Source: Vibrio sp. SCSIO 43135 (GTDB taxonomy: Bacteria > Pseudomonadota > Gammaproteobacteria > Enterobacterales > Vibrionaceae). Taken from it: a stretch of 64,000 nucleotides of DNA. Positions 35,341 through 44,948 of this stretch are shown here, in pieces. The notes under the pieces are model-generated. The model worked only from the letters and a program-made list of their open reading frames with translations, did not search any database and had not been told where the DNA came from. The position numbers and the translations under genes were made by a program. Location: the NCBI RefSeq assembly GCF_023716665.1, contig NZ_CP071860.1, positions 1,116,001 through 1,180,000 of the forward strand. Direction: 5' to 3'. The first letter of the stretch is position 1. Every line of letters starts with the position of its first letter.

Positions 35341-36078
35341 ATGGGAAACCTGAAAAACTCGGTAAGTAAGAACATCAAAACTAAGGTCGCAGGGCAAACA
35401 CAAGATGACGTTGTGTATTGTCATATCTTCGACGCGATCCTTGAGCAACGCTTACCACCTGCCACAAAACTGAGTGAAGAAGCATTAGCAGAAATTTTCA
35501 GCGTCAGCCGAACGATTATTCGCCGTGCATTATTACGCCTTTCGCTAGAGCAAGTTGTCGTTATTCGTCCTAATCGCGGAGCAATGGTGGCAGCTCCTAC
35601 CGTGGAAGAAGCGAAACAGATCTTTAAAGCACGTGAAGTGATGGAGCTCGCGATCACTGAATTAGCGGTTCAGAATGCGACTAAAGCACAAATTGATGAA
35701 TGCCGAAAGTTAGTTGTTAAAGAAAACGAAGCGTTTGACCAAGGTGACTACGGTAGTGGATTACGTTTATCTGGTGAGTTTCACATCAAGCTAGCCGAGA
35801 TGGCAGAAAACGCGCCTTTACTGGCATTCCAGCGCAGCTTGGTATCGCAAACGTCTCTATTGATTGCACAATACGAGACTGGCAGTCACTCTAACTGTTC
35901 TTTAGATGAACACACCGTACTACTTGATGCGATTGAGGCTGGTGATGAGGAGCGCGCACTTGATCTTATGCAAGAGCACTTAGGGCATATTCGCTCTAAA
36001 CTGAACCTTGATAGTACCTCTGCGTCCAACGATCTCCACGTTGTGTTCTCAAACGTATTAAAAAGCAACAAAGCTTAA
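35341..36078 (+). CDS. GntR-family regulator, FCD subfamily
   Basis: A 245-residue repressor-type regulator. The winged helix-turn-helix (about residues 25-90) has Leu-Pro-Pro-Ala-Thr-Lys-Leu-Ser-Glu-Glu-Ala-Leu-Ala and Val-Ser-Arg-Thr-Ile-Ile-Arg-Arg-Ala-Leu. The C-terminal FCD effector domain shows Arg-Glu-Val-Met-Glu, Phe-His-Ile-Lys-Leu-Ala and His-Thr-Val-Leu-Leu-Asp-Ala-Ile, which hold a metal and a small acid or other ligand. Two palindromes stand before the gene, and one of them recurs before xdhA. It may therefore control purine breakdown; this is inference. A strong terminator ends the gene. Confidence 0.85.
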   Translation: MGNLKNSVSKNIKTKVAGQTQDDVVYCHIFDAILEQRLPPATKLSEEALAEIFSVSRTIIRRALLRLSLEQVVVIRPNRGAMVAAPTVEEAKQIFKAREVMELAITELAVQNATKAQIDECRKLVVKENEAFDQGDYGSGLRLSGEFHIKLAEMAENAPLLAFQRSLVSQTSLLIAQYETGSHSNCSLDEHTVLLDAIEAGDEERALDLMQEHLGHIRSKLNLDSTSASNDLHVVFSNVLKSNKA

Positions 36079-36095
36079 AACCATAATAACTGAAG

Positions 36096-36122
36096 AGCCC
36101 CCGAACGTTCGGGGGCTTTTTT
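36096..36122 (+). terminator. Rho-independent terminator after the GntR gene
   Basis: A perfect 22-base palindrome at 36096-36117 (AGCCCCCGAAC and its complement) is followed by a run of Ts. Confidence 0.9.
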
Positions 36123-36147
36123 GTTCTAGGCTGCGCTAAGAAGATAA

Positions 36148-37143
36148 CTAACTGCGCGGTAGATAAAGTGGCTTTTTAACTGTCTTTTCAGAGCTTAGCA
36201 GCTCCTTAAAATTCCATTCACTTTGATTCCAGTCTTCACCCGTATACTTGAACACCACGTCGCCGGACTCTAAGTTGTAGGTAATCGTGTATTCCGTAGC
36301 GTAAGTATCCATGCCATCTTGAGGGCGATAAGCCGCTTGCTGAGGCACCTTAAATGCAGTGCCTTCTACCGCCATCATTGCTTGCAATGGTGAATTGGCA
36401 CTACGAAGCTGTGATACAAAATACTTTGCGAATACAAACCGTTGTTCAGAGTCGGTATTGCCCGCATTGAGCTGAAACTGACTACCGTAGCCACCAAAAC
36501 CTTCCAACTGTTCTGATTTCTTCTCCCATGCCGCCAGCAGCTCGTTCTGACTTGAGTTAGTCACTACCTGAGCATCTTCGCCGCGATACACCTTAACGCC
36601 GTTTTCATCATACTGAATCACCGCACGATCGCCTGACTCGTCAGAAACAATATAATGCCAACGCGGCGGCTCTTGCATACCCGGAATGGAAGTTAAACCA
36701 ATTCGAATGTCCTTAATGTTGTCGACGACTTGCTGTACGTCATCGTAATTTGCAAGCAGGTACCCTGCGAGTTCATTCTGGCTTAAAGTCGTTTCATTTC
36801 CTTCTGCCAATTGCATTCCACGATAATATTGCACGCTGGCCTGCAGTCCATGTTCATTCACCCCTTCTCCTATCAAGTTTCCATACGCAGCAATGGCAAC
36901 AAAAGCATTTTTCACTACATATTCGCGGTCAGCGGTATCGTAGCCGTGATAGTTACGTTTTTCTCCTGCCGCTACTTTAAGCAACAATGGGTGAGTCGAC
37001 TCCATCCAATCCATTGTTCGTGTGACCACCACACCCTGCGGGCTATCCCAAAATACATTTGAACATGCACTGGCGATAGTAGAAGCGCCTAACGCCGATA
37101 AAATGCAACTGGCAATGGCTGCGTTCTTCATCAAACTTTTCAT
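36148..37143 (-). CDS. Linear amide C-N hydrolase, choloylglycine hydrolase family, secreted
   Basis: A 331-residue Ntn-type hydrolase. The signal peptide ends Ile-Ala-Ser-Ala and the next residue is Cys27, the expected catalytic nucleophile, so cutting the signal peptide alone would expose the active N-terminus. The Arg and Asp that line the site are present in Thr-Arg-Thr-Met-Asp-Trp, and an Asn in Val-Thr-Asn-Ser follows near residue 195. Relatives cleave conjugated bile salts, penicillin V or acyl-homoserine lactones; the substrate here is not decided. ATG at 37143 has GGGGAAAG upstream. It is divergent from an AraC regulator, its likely controller. Confidence 0.85.
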   Translation of the reverse strand: MKSLMKNAAIASCILSALGASTIASACSNVFWDSPQGVVVTRTMDWMESTHPLLLKVAAGEKRNYHGYDTADREYVVKNAFVAIAAYGNLIGEGVNEHGLQASVQYYRGMQLAEGNETTLSQNELAGYLLANYDDVQQVVDNIKDIRIGLTSIPGMQEPPRWHYIVSDESGDRAVIQYDENGVKVYRGEDAQVVTNSSQNELLAAWEKKSEQLEGFGGYGSQFQLNAGNTDSEQRFVFAKYFVSQLRSANSPLQAMMAVEGTAFKVPQQAAYRPQDGMDTYATEYTITYNLESGDVVFKYTGEDWNQSEWNFKELLSSEKTVKKPLYLPRS

Positions 37144-37146
37144 CAC

Positions 37147-37522
37147 TTTCCCCTATTTAGGTTTTGGTCAATTAATCTTGATGAATTCAACATAGACCAC
37201 GATTTGGGACTTTTTCTTGAGCTGTTCTAGCTGTAACGCACGTTGACGCATCGAGTTAAACACTTGGCGTGTTGAGTCAAGCAGATTGATAACTAACTCC
37301 AGTAGCCAACCCCAGAAGTTTGATCTAACTTTTATTCGACACGTATCCATTGCTGACAACATTTGGCATAAATTCAAAACATTAGTGGTTTAAAAACTAG
37401 CTAAATCGACAAAACCTCTCCTAAAACCGCTGTACTTAATGTGTTGATGTTTTTATATTTATGACAAACACAACAGCAATCATGGCTTAATTAGACAATA
37501 AAAAAGCTGCAAAGAGGCCACA
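37147..37522. promoter_or_regulatory. Divergent promoter region between hydrolase and AraC genes
   Basis: About 375 AT-rich bases. A 69-codon frame at 37168-37377 has no ribosome site and no family resemblance. I see no strong palindrome or terminator. Confidence 0.35.
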
Positions 37523-38539
37523 ATGCGCGCTACCTCAGAGTACAACGATCATCGTTATTATCTGCATTCGGGTTGGGTAGATCTGTTGATACAAGCAGGT
37601 CGGAACTATCAAGTCGAGTTAGAGTCATTGAATAGCTACCAAGAGTTGCTGGAGTCGAGCCTAAAGCACCCCGATATTCGAGTAGTACAAAAGTTTCATC
37701 AAGAGTTGATCGAAAACAGCCAGTTTGACTTAAGTATTGAAGCGGCAAAGTGTGCAACGCCATTAACGTTTGATAGTTTCTCCGTTGCTCTGTGGTCTTC
37801 ACAAACATTGCATCAATGCTTACAAAACCTATGTGAGTACTTCATTGTACTCGCTCCACAAGCGCACCTTTCACTTGTTGAAGATGGAGATAACACTGAG
37901 CTGTGGATCATCAACAATCGAACCCCTGACTCATACACCGTCACTCAGACAGGTATTTCATTAGTCGTGTGCCTAATCTTGGAAATGCTACGGACTCTCA
38001 ACCATAGCCAATCGGTTCCTTGCCGACTGTATGCCCCCTTCCATCACTATCCCCAAGCCCTAGTTGATAAGTTTTGCCAACGTTATCGAGTGCCGGATAT
38101 AGAGAAAGGTCCGATCCGGAAAATTGTTTTTCACCGCGAAGCGCTCAAGGCGGTTTCTCCATTCGCTCATGAACAGCTTATGGAGCACAACTTACTTAGA
38201 GTAAAGGAACAAGCGGCCAAGCTAAGTAAAAATGACGTTAGACTGCAAGTTTGTCGTGTGCTGGACGAGTTAGACACTCTGAGAGGCATCAATGTGGACT
38301 TGGTGGCAAAAAGGCTATTAACCAGTTCGAGAACTCTAAACCGTCGCTTGGCTGATGCTCAGACAACATTCAAAACGTTATTGAACAACTACCGCCTTGA
38401 GAAAGCACTCACGCTGCTAAAAAACCCAAATAACAACATGACAGAAATAGCCTTTCAGCTTGGTTTTTCTGAACTCAGTTCTTTCACTCGCGCATTCAAG
38501 CGTTGGACGGGAGAATCACCAAGTGAAGTGTCACCTTAG
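37523..38539 (+). CDS. AraC-family transcriptional regulator
   Basis: A 338-residue regulator of the OruR/ArgR-like AraC type. The N-terminal ligand-binding domain covers about residues 15-200. The C-terminal double helix-turn-helix includes Val-Ala-Lys-Arg-Leu-Leu-Thr-Ser-Ser-Arg-Thr-Leu-Asn-Arg-Arg-Leu and ends with Ile-Ala-Phe-Gln-Leu-Gly-Phe-Ser-Glu then Phe-Lys-Arg-Trp-Thr-Gly-Glu-Ser-Pro. AAAGAGG precedes the ATG. It is divergent from the choloylglycine-hydrolase-family gene, so it most likely controls that gene. The AraC at 37.5 kb and iucD converge and share a hairpin. Confidence 0.85.
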   Translation: MRATSEYNDHRYYLHSGWVDLLIQAGRNYQVELESLNSYQELLESSLKHPDIRVVQKFHQELIENSQFDLSIEAAKCATPLTFDSFSVALWSSQTLHQCLQNLCEYFIVLAPQAHLSLVEDGDNTELWIINNRTPDSYTVTQTGISLVVCLILEMLRTLNHSQSVPCRLYAPFHHYPQALVDKFCQRYRVPDIEKGPIRKIVFHREALKAVSPFAHEQLMEHNLLRVKEQAAKLSKNDVRLQVCRVLDELDTLRGINVDLVAKRLLTSSRTLNRRLADAQTTFKTLLNNYRLEKALTLLKNPNNNMTEIAFQLGFSELSSFTRAFKRWTGESPSEVSP

Positions 38540-38581
38540 ATATATAGGTGACACCGTCACTTTAACTGTGACAATTCAAAT

Positions 38582-38611
38582 ACCAACTCACTTCCTAAAA
38601 AGTGAGTTGGT
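38582..38611. terminator. Bidirectional hairpin between araC and iucD
   Basis: ACCAACTCACTT (38582-38593) pairs with AAGTGAGTTGGT (38600-38611), 12 exact pairs over six bases. T-rich but broken tails follow on both strands. It closes the iuc operon directly after iucD. Confidence 0.75.
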
Positions 38612-38627
38612 TATTTATAGTAGGCCG

Positions 38628-39938
38628 TTACGCTTCAACCAGTTCTTCAATAGTTGCAGGGCTAATCCACTCAATCATACCTTTGCCCGAATCAATATCA
38701 TAAAGTGGCTTACCCGCTAATCGGTTGATGATTCTAGCGCTGCGCCATGCCATCAAGCTTAACTGTGGCTCAGCAATCCCGTGACTATGCATACCAGCGT
38801 TGACGGCGAAGATCTTATTGCTACTTGCGCCCTGCCATTTCAATTCGAAATCTGGCGTCATTTGGTAACGGTTATGCTCATCCAAATCGAGTAGTGGCAG
38901 AATTGAGTCTAGACAAACAGGATAAGGCGCTTTGAAACCGGTCGCGAGTATCACAATATCGGCTTGATGCAGCTCGTTTTGGCGACTTAACGCGTTACCA
39001 ATTGTCATGTGATATTGACCGCCCACATCTTTCATTCCCTCTAACGTACGGTGTGGTAATAGGCGAACCCATTTATCTTCCTTAAGCACATCAAATCGAT
39101 GGTAAAGCTCTTGATAAATCTCTAGCAACGCCTTTTGCGTCACGCCGTCAGAGGTAAGTTTTTGCGCCGTGACTTCAGCACTTTTCACTGAAGCTGGCAG
39201 TCCAACAAATGCGTTCACGTAATCAGGTGTAAAGAACTCGTTGGTAAACGATGCTTCATCTAGCGGTTGGAAGTTTGAACGGCGTGAAATCCAATCAAGA
39301 GACGCCACTTTACCCCATTTGCTTCGAAGTACATTGAGAAAGATGTCCGCCCCACTTTGACCACCACCAATAATTGCAACTCGCTTGCCAGTAAAGTCGC
39401 GCTCTCGCAAACCAACCTCTGCCGCATGAAAGACTCGGTCGCCGATAAAAGGTGTTGCACAATCTGGCATCGACGGAACTTTCCCCGTACCAATGCAAAG
39501 GTTTTTTGCATGGTAAACACCTTGATTGGTCTCCAGCTCAAAGTGGTCACCTTTATATTCTACGTGCTCGACTCTGGTAGAAAATTGAACGTTATTCAAC
39601 TGATGCGCAGCCCATGCCAAGTAGTCCGAAAATTCATGTCGACTGATACAGTTCAGCTCCGCCGATAAGAATCGGTAGAATTTTTTGTTCTTTACCAAGT
39701 AAGACAAAAACGAATATGGGTTTTCAGGGCAGACAGCGCTGACGAGATCTTTTAAAAACATCGTCTGCATGTTGGTATTGTCGAGCAAAAGGCCTGGGTG
39801 CCAAGCAAAGCTGTCTCGGCTTTCAAAAAACGTTGCATTCATTTGCTGCTTTGGCGCTAATAAAGCTGCGATGCTGAGGTTAAATGGGCCAACTCCGATA
39901 CCCGCCAAATCTAATTTAACGTTGTTAGTGCGTTCCAT
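38628..39938 (-). CDS. iucD: L-lysine N6-monooxygenase (aerobactin), IucD
   Basis: A 436-residue flavin monooxygenase of the IucD/SidA/PvdA family that hydroxylates the side-chain amine of lysine, the first step of aerobactin synthesis. The FAD site is Gly-Val-Gly-Pro-Phe-Asn near residue 15, the NADPH site is Gly-Gly-Gly-Gln-Ser-Gly near residue 191, and a C-terminal Ala-Thr-Gly-Phe motif is present. Lysine and not ornithine is inferred from the iucABC partners. It is the last gene of the operon, 70 bases after iucC. The receptor gene iutA, which usually follows, is absent. Confidence 0.9.
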   Translation of the reverse strand: MERTNNVKLDLAGIGVGPFNLSIAALLAPKQQMNATFFESRDSFAWHPGLLLDNTNMQTMFLKDLVSAVCPENPYSFLSYLVKNKKFYRFLSAELNCISRHEFSDYLAWAAHQLNNVQFSTRVEHVEYKGDHFELETNQGVYHAKNLCIGTGKVPSMPDCATPFIGDRVFHAAEVGLRERDFTGKRVAIIGGGQSGADIFLNVLRSKWGKVASLDWISRRSNFQPLDEASFTNEFFTPDYVNAFVGLPASVKSAEVTAQKLTSDGVTQKALLEIYQELYHRFDVLKEDKWVRLLPHRTLEGMKDVGGQYHMTIGNALSRQNELHQADIVILATGFKAPYPVCLDSILPLLDLDEHNRYQMTPDFELKWQGASSNKIFAVNAGMHSHGIAEPQLSLMAWRSARIINRLAGKPLYDIDSGKGMIEWISPATIEELVEA

Positions 39939-40009
39939 GGGAAACGATCCTTATTAGTTGATTTAAGCGCTTAACACCCCGTTAAGCGCCATTTCAGCTC
40001 TTCGGCTGT

Positions 40010-41776
40010 TTAGTTTGAATTGATTGATAAATACAGTGGGTTGTCGAGCATGTCGTCCATGTCAGGTAACATGCGCGAAGCGCTAGAATCAGTACCGTGT
40101 CGAAACTTTGCTAGATTCAATCCAATACGTAGAATCCTCGGTTTGAACAAATCAAATGCTTGATAACGACTTTGGTAGTCGGGATGAGCATCGATATAAG
40201 CCTTCACTCTTTCGCCCAATAAGGCATAGAACTCGGGTTCGCTGAAACCCAGTTTTTCTACCAATGGTGAAATGAAGCGCAGCACGGTAACAAAGTGACC
40301 CGTTTGCAGATCATGGATAATGAGATCTTCTGGAAGCCTTGTCGTCACTTGCTTAACTGAGTCACAAAGAGTGGATTGTTCAGGATAATCCGACTCAACC
40401 AACCGCATATCGCCTTGAAAATCTTTAAGCAATATTCTCTTAGGCTGGCTGTTTTCCAGCACTAGAGTGACATTTTGACCATGGGCAATCAGCGATACGC
40501 CATATTTACAGAGCAAGTGATAGTAAGGAACAACAACGGCATCAAACAGTCGCGTTAACCAACCATGCATCGAGAGGCCAGAGGCTTTAACATATTGCTC
40601 TATCAGTGGATTACCGTCATTATCGCTTTCCATCAAGGCGGCCATGAGAATGGCACTTTCACCCTGCTTCAGCTTCGATTGAGCCGACTCACGCCAAATG
40701 ACACCAAGCAGCTCATGGTAGCGATAAGGCGCACCCTCAAGATCTGCATAATCTTGCTGTGCAGCAAATGCCGCTGCTGGCTCTTGCAACACTTCCGCTT
40801 GTTTAGAGCGAAGTAGTTCATCTTGCTCAAATACGGAGTGAATCCAATCCGATGCCGTTGGCCCCGCCAAAATATATCGGCCCGGAATACCTCGGTAGCA
40901 AGAGGTGTTCATCACAGTAAGCGGCAGTTTAATATCAAAGTTATTTGGCCTTGTTTGATTGCTTAACGTGCGAAGCGATAGCTGCGGTAAGAAATCATCA
41001 CCGTGAGCCCCGAGATAAATCAATTGCTTTTCCGCTAGCTCTTTTACAAATAAAAGGGATAGCTTTTTCTTCCACTGCCACGGATGCATTGGGATGAAAC
41101 AATATTCCGAAGGCGAGACATCTAGAGCGGCCAACTGAGAGTTCATCATATCAAGATCGGCTGGGCTTACAGCACTGCTGACTAACTGCTGCCAGTTCAC
41201 ATTTTCATTCGTCGCGCGTTGGACAATCTCGTTCTGGACCGCTACCCAATCGAGTTTAAAGGCTCGCTGAGACTCTGGAGCATAGAGATGTAAATCATCG
41301 CTTCCCCACCCTCTTCGGCCTTTGTTGAACGCAAACTTTGGATGGCCATCAAAGTAGGTTTGCTGCACTTCGCAAGAGAGAAAAGCGAAAGCCTCAGCAG
41401 TTAAGCCTTCCTTGCGACGCATTAGCTTACAATCACCAAGTAGTGTTGCATTCAGGTCTTCCAAATGTTCTGCCATAGCCTCATCAGGCATGTTCAACAT
41501 TGGTTGAATGTCCCTCATGAAGTGTGCGGAAGAAAGAGACGTCGGTGTTCCATCTGCGTCGGACCGAATCAGTGATTGAGGCTCAATGACAACTTGCCCC
41601 CAAATATTAGGTTTGCCCATGAACTGATAAACCACACCTGAATCGAGTGTGAGAGAGTAACCCTTCCCAAGAGGCACAAGCTTAAATGCTTGCTCATAAG
41701 CAAACTCACTGATCATTTTTGCCACCAGCTTGTGATTGGCAATCGACCAGTATTGATGAAGCGCAGTTTGATCCAT
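40010..41776 (-). CDS. iucC: Aerobactin synthase IucC (IucA/IucC family, NIS synthetase)
   Basis: A 588-residue siderophore synthetase that couples the second N6-acetyl-N6-hydroxylysine to the citrate half-product, giving aerobactin. Family motifs are His-Pro-Lys-Phe-Ala-Phe-Asn-Lys-Gly-Arg, His-Pro-Trp-Gln-Trp, Ser-Leu-Arg-Thr-Leu, and Ala-His-Gly-Gln-Asn with Lys-Asp-Phe-Gln-Gly. The ATG at 41776 overlaps the iucB stop as TAATG and has GAGGAG eight bases before it, so it is preferred to a GTG two codons earlier. It is soluble and cytoplasmic. Confidence 0.9.
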   Translation of the reverse strand: MDQTALHQYWSIANHKLVAKMISEFAYEQAFKLVPLGKGYSLTLDSGVVYQFMGKPNIWGQVVIEPQSLIRSDADGTPTSLSSAHFMRDIQPMLNMPDEAMAEHLEDLNATLLGDCKLMRRKEGLTAEAFAFLSCEVQQTYFDGHPKFAFNKGRRGWGSDDLHLYAPESQRAFKLDWVAVQNEIVQRATNENVNWQQLVSSAVSPADLDMMNSQLAALDVSPSEYCFIPMHPWQWKKKLSLLFVKELAEKQLIYLGAHGDDFLPQLSLRTLSNQTRPNNFDIKLPLTVMNTSCYRGIPGRYILAGPTASDWIHSVFEQDELLRSKQAEVLQEPAAAFAAQQDYADLEGAPYRYHELLGVIWRESAQSKLKQGESAILMAALMESDNDGNPLIEQYVKASGLSMHGWLTRLFDAVVVPYYHLLCKYGVSLIAHGQNVTLVLENSQPKRILLKDFQGDMRLVESDYPEQSTLCDSVKQVTTRLPEDLIIHDLQTGHFVTVLRFISPLVEKLGFSEPEFYALLGERVKAYIDAHPDYQSRYQAFDLFKPRILRIGLNLAKFRHGTDSSASRMLPDMDDMLDNPLYLSINSN

Positions 41777-42696
41777 TACCACTGCTCCTCGAAGAATGCC
41801 CCACGCTCAAGCATCAATAACGCAGAACGCTTATGCGGAAAGTTAAACTCAAAGCACTTGTTGTAGCCCATTGGCACGATTCGGTTGAATAGGCGTTGGT
41901 TGTCATGGCGCGGCTCCAACACAATTCTCTGTGTTCTGGCGTCGTCAATAAACAAATAATGGCTAATTGCTCGCATCCAACAGTTAAAGAACTTAGGGCC
42001 TCGAAAAGCATCTTCACCCACCAACAAGTGAATTCCGCGATCGAATGCCGCCACATCGTAATATGGGCCCAATCTGTCTTCCGTTACCCAATAGGCTTCA
42101 ATGTAGCCAAATGGTTGCCCATTAAACTCGCCAATTAATGGCACAATATGTGAATCGGCTAATCGCTCTTGGGCAAATTCCAATAACTTTTCTTGGCTCC
42201 ATGCCTGCTCCCAGAAGTGGGCAACACGTGGATCGTTCATCCATTTGGTGAAGCGTTCCATGTCTTTATTGACATCAAATACGCGAAACGAAACGTTCAG
42301 TTCTGCTTGCCCGTCATATCGCTGATAAACCGTACCTTCAGGCATTGGTGGACGCAGAGGATGATGGCGATACCGAGCATCAGATTGTACCTCTACAAGC
42401 GGATATAAATCAGAGCGCTTATGTTTGATCCAGTTGAAACCACTTTGATAGAACGCAGACTTATGAAGTTCTTGACCAGAAAAAATTGGTAGCTCCACTT
42501 TCAATTTCTGGCTTACGTTGGGCGCATCACACTCTACTGCTACCGATCGCAATTCTGGGTTATGGGTAAATAGCCGATCGATATCTTCAACCAAACCTTC
42601 AAGTATCCCATCAAGGTTGATGTCTCCATCCTGAAGAGTGACGACAATACGAGGCTGTGGTGTTTGCTCAAAAACAAAGGTACTGAAATCATGCAT
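41776..42696 (-). CDS. iucB: N6-hydroxylysine O-acetyltransferase IucB
   Basis: A 306-residue protein with a C-terminal GNAT domain typical of siderophore acetyltransferases: Phe-Gly-Tyr-Ile-Glu-Ala-Tyr-Trp, Arg-Leu-Gly-Pro-Tyr-Tyr, and Gly-Ile-His-Leu-Leu-Val-Gly. It acetylates N6-hydroxylysine made by IucD. E. coli IucB is about 315 residues, so length agrees. Its ATG overlaps the end of iucA by eight bases, and its stop overlaps iucC by one, showing tight translational coupling. Confidence 0.9.
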   Translation of the reverse strand: MHDFSTFVFEQTPQPRIVVTLQDGDINLDGILEGLVEDIDRLFTHNPELRSVAVECDAPNVSQKLKVELPIFSGQELHKSAFYQSGFNWIKHKRSDLYPLVEVQSDARYRHHPLRPPMPEGTVYQRYDGQAELNVSFRVFDVNKDMERFTKWMNDPRVAHFWEQAWSQEKLLEFAQERLADSHIVPLIGEFNGQPFGYIEAYWVTEDRLGPYYDVAAFDRGIHLLVGEDAFRGPKFFNCWMRAISHYLFIDDARTQRIVLEPRHDNQRLFNRIVPMGYNKCFEFNFPHKRSALLMLERGAFFEEQW

Positions 42697-44473
42697 GACT
42701 CAACTCCTTAACTGTAGCGAGAGGGTTATCTAAATCGAAATAGATCACCGATGGATCTGGGATGGAGTTTTCGTTGAAGTTTTGCAGATAACAGAAAAAA
42801 TTCCCCTTACAGCACAGGGCGTCACTATTCAGTACATAACGCAAGCACTTGTCGTCTTTCACACCTGAATCCAGCAATTGCGCTAAATGGCTGTGCAGAA
42901 TTTCGATCAGTTTCGCCTCTGATATGTCACATCCCGCAGACAAGCTACTAATCACATTAAATGTCGAGTTGATGATCAGGTAGTAAGCGAAATAGCGCCT
43001 TACTTTGTCTTCATTCCAGTAGTTTTCTACATCCTGCTTAGCATCTGACAATTGCTCACTAAACAACTCAAACGCTAGGTCTGTGTAGCCCGTACCTTGG
43101 CAATCACGGTAATACATCCCAACTGGCAAGCCCTGTTCCAGTTGCATCACTATATTCTGCTGATGAGCAAGAAAAACGACACCATAGTTTGCTTGCAGGT
43201 TAAACAATGGCACGACAGTGTGTTGGCAGTAAGCACTGAACCAATGCTCAGCACAATCCAGTATCGAGGTCGATGTTTGCGCTGCAAGATGAGCAACTCT
43301 CGAAGCCAGAAGACTGGAACCTCCGTAAGGGTTTTGCTGGGTTAAAGTAGCAAGCACCACCGCTTCTTGCTCTGGTGATTGCTTTAATGGGTTATCACGA
43401 AATGCCACAAGACTTTCGTCAATAGCGTTACCTTGTAGATCAACTAACCCCAGATAGGCAGGTTCTTGCATAAGCTGGAACCCTTCACCATTGCCCAGAT
43501 TTTCGCTTAGCGAAGTACTCTCAAACAAGTCATTGAGCCGAGTACCACGGATCACCTCTTTCAGCGAAAGGTTGCGAATAGAGTTAGTCAGTTTGACACT
43601 TAAAGAGAACTTCAGCATGTACGGAAGGTTTGGTGCGTAAAGGGACCGTGTCGACGAAGTAGGATACCACTCAGCGCCAAACTCACCCAAAACACGAAGC
43701 TTGCCTCGTTCTAGGTACGTTTGTATCGATTCTAGCTCAGACATCACATGCCACTGCCATGGGTGTGCTGGCAGTAATACTTCATCACGTTCAAGCGCAT
43801 TCGCGACAGAGTGCTGCAAGGCATGGTCGTGGAATAGTAGCTCTTCAATTCGGCTATCTACCGAGACGCCAGCTGAGCTTCCAGCCAAAGTAATATCGCG
43901 AGACGCGGCCAACCAAATGAGTGGAAAACGCGCACCAAACTCAGGCGTGTACTTCTGAGCGTCTTGCTGACTGAATTGCTCTCGGCTTTTCGGTGCAGGG
44001 TGAAAAGAGTGGCCAATCAGCAATCCTTGTTCGGCGGTTGAAAAGTTGAGCGCCCCCTGAAACAGAGCTTCACCGTAGGGGCTACCCTCGGCCGCAAGGC
44101 AAGTGTTGGTATAACTTTCTCTCACTCGGTCGATGAATATTTGTTTTTGCTGATCGGAAATAACACCGACTAACGCAGGCTCTTCAAGAATGAGTTCAAT
44201 CAGCTGATGAAATGTAATCAGTTCAGAATCTTCTCCTTGAGCAGTCGTTACCTGCGCTGGAAACTCATATTCGTGCCCTCCTAGCAAGGAATAATGAGCA
44301 AGTGGAATATTAATCGTACGTCCTTGGGACAAAGGTATTTGATACTGAGTACCAGTCGTTCCATGCTGATAACTGATATGGTTGCATTCCCTCGCTAACG
44401 CGTTGAGAAAACAGGCCGCAGGGGCATCGTTGCTAGCCAACATCCGATTGAGCTGATCGTTATGACGATTCAT
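42689..44473 (-). CDS. iucA: Aerobactin synthetase subunit IucA (NIS synthetase)
   Basis: A 594-residue IucA/IucC-family synthetase that joins the first N6-acetyl-N6-hydroxylysine to citrate. It shows His-Ser-Phe-His-Pro-Ala-Pro-Lys, His-Pro-Trp-Gln-Trp-His, Ser-Thr-Arg-Ser-Leu-Tyr, and Ala-His-Gln-Gln-Asn with Arg-Asp-Cys-Gln-Gly-Thr-Gly. The ATG at 44473 has GGAGAAAG upstream, preferred to a start nine codons earlier. It heads iucABCD; a Fur-box-like site is 30 bases before the start, so iron should repress the operon. Confidence 0.9.
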   Translation of the reverse strand: MNRHNDQLNRMLASNDAPAACFLNALARECNHISYQHGTTGTQYQIPLSQGRTINIPLAHYSLLGGHEYEFPAQVTTAQGEDSELITFHQLIELILEEPALVGVISDQQKQIFIDRVRESYTNTCLAAEGSPYGEALFQGALNFSTAEQGLLIGHSFHPAPKSREQFSQQDAQKYTPEFGARFPLIWLAASRDITLAGSSAGVSVDSRIEELLFHDHALQHSVANALERDEVLLPAHPWQWHVMSELESIQTYLERGKLRVLGEFGAEWYPTSSTRSLYAPNLPYMLKFSLSVKLTNSIRNLSLKEVIRGTRLNDLFESTSLSENLGNGEGFQLMQEPAYLGLVDLQGNAIDESLVAFRDNPLKQSPEQEAVVLATLTQQNPYGGSSLLASRVAHLAAQTSTSILDCAEHWFSAYCQHTVVPLFNLQANYGVVFLAHQQNIVMQLEQGLPVGMYYRDCQGTGYTDLAFELFSEQLSDAKQDVENYWNEDKVRRYFAYYLIINSTFNVISSLSAGCDISEAKLIEILHSHLAQLLDSGVKDDKCLRYVLNSDALCCKGNFFCYLQNFNENSIPDPSVIYFDLDNPLATVKELSHA

Positions 44474-44502
44474 TATCTTTCTCCGTTTTAATTTACGCAA
44501 AA

Positions 44503-44521
44503 GATAATCATTCTCATTATT
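44503..44521. promoter_or_regulatory. Fur-box-like site before iucA
   Basis: Fifteen of 19 bases match the Fur consensus GATAATGATAATCATTATC: both outer GATAAT and CATTAT blocks are exact. It is 30 bases before the iucA ATG, where Fur would block transcription under iron sufficiency. Confidence 0.75.
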
Positions 44522-44856
44522 ATAAGCAATCAGTTTATGTGCTACATATGTGACATTCTACCCATTTTTGTTACTTTACTCGTCCATCAATTGTCCAACA
44601 GTCAATATTGCCTCCCGACACATTCACCATCAAAAACAGTACGTTAAGTAATCATTTAAAGAAGCTATCGATGAGTGATGAGCCCAATCTTTACCTACAG
44701 CGTCAAATGATACAGGCCGCCAATCTGCCTAAAACGTCAATGTTCAAAAACTCCACCTAACATGCTTCGAAGGTTTTCATTCACCTATTTTTTAAATTTT
44801 CCTTCCTAAATTCAGGGTTGTTTTAAGTCCAGCAAACCGTTAGTTTGTCGACGCAA

Positions 44857-44875
44857 GCAAATGAGAATCATTTTC
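44857..44875. promoter_or_regulatory. Fur-box-like site before the MFS gene
   Basis: Fifteen of 19 bases match the Fur consensus, with an exact AATCATT core. It is about 75 bases before the MFS start codon. Confidence 0.65.
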
Positions 44876-44948
44876 ATAGAGATCATTAATAGCAAGTTGC
44901 TTTGCTCATTCACCCTGTTAATCAATATACAACCACTCGGTTTCAGTT

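Larger units (their letters stand above)
44474..44948. promoter_or_regulatory. Divergent promoter region of iucABCD and the MFS gene
   Basis: This 475-base gap holds one Fur-box-like site beside each gene (44503-44521 and 44857-44875). The middle 300 bases contain no visible gene. Iron control of both transcripts is the simplest reading. Confidence 0.6.

Noticed and set aside
37168..37377. A 69-codon minus-strand frame upstream of the choloylglycine-family gene
   Set aside because: No ribosome site, odd composition, and it lies in the divergent promoter region.
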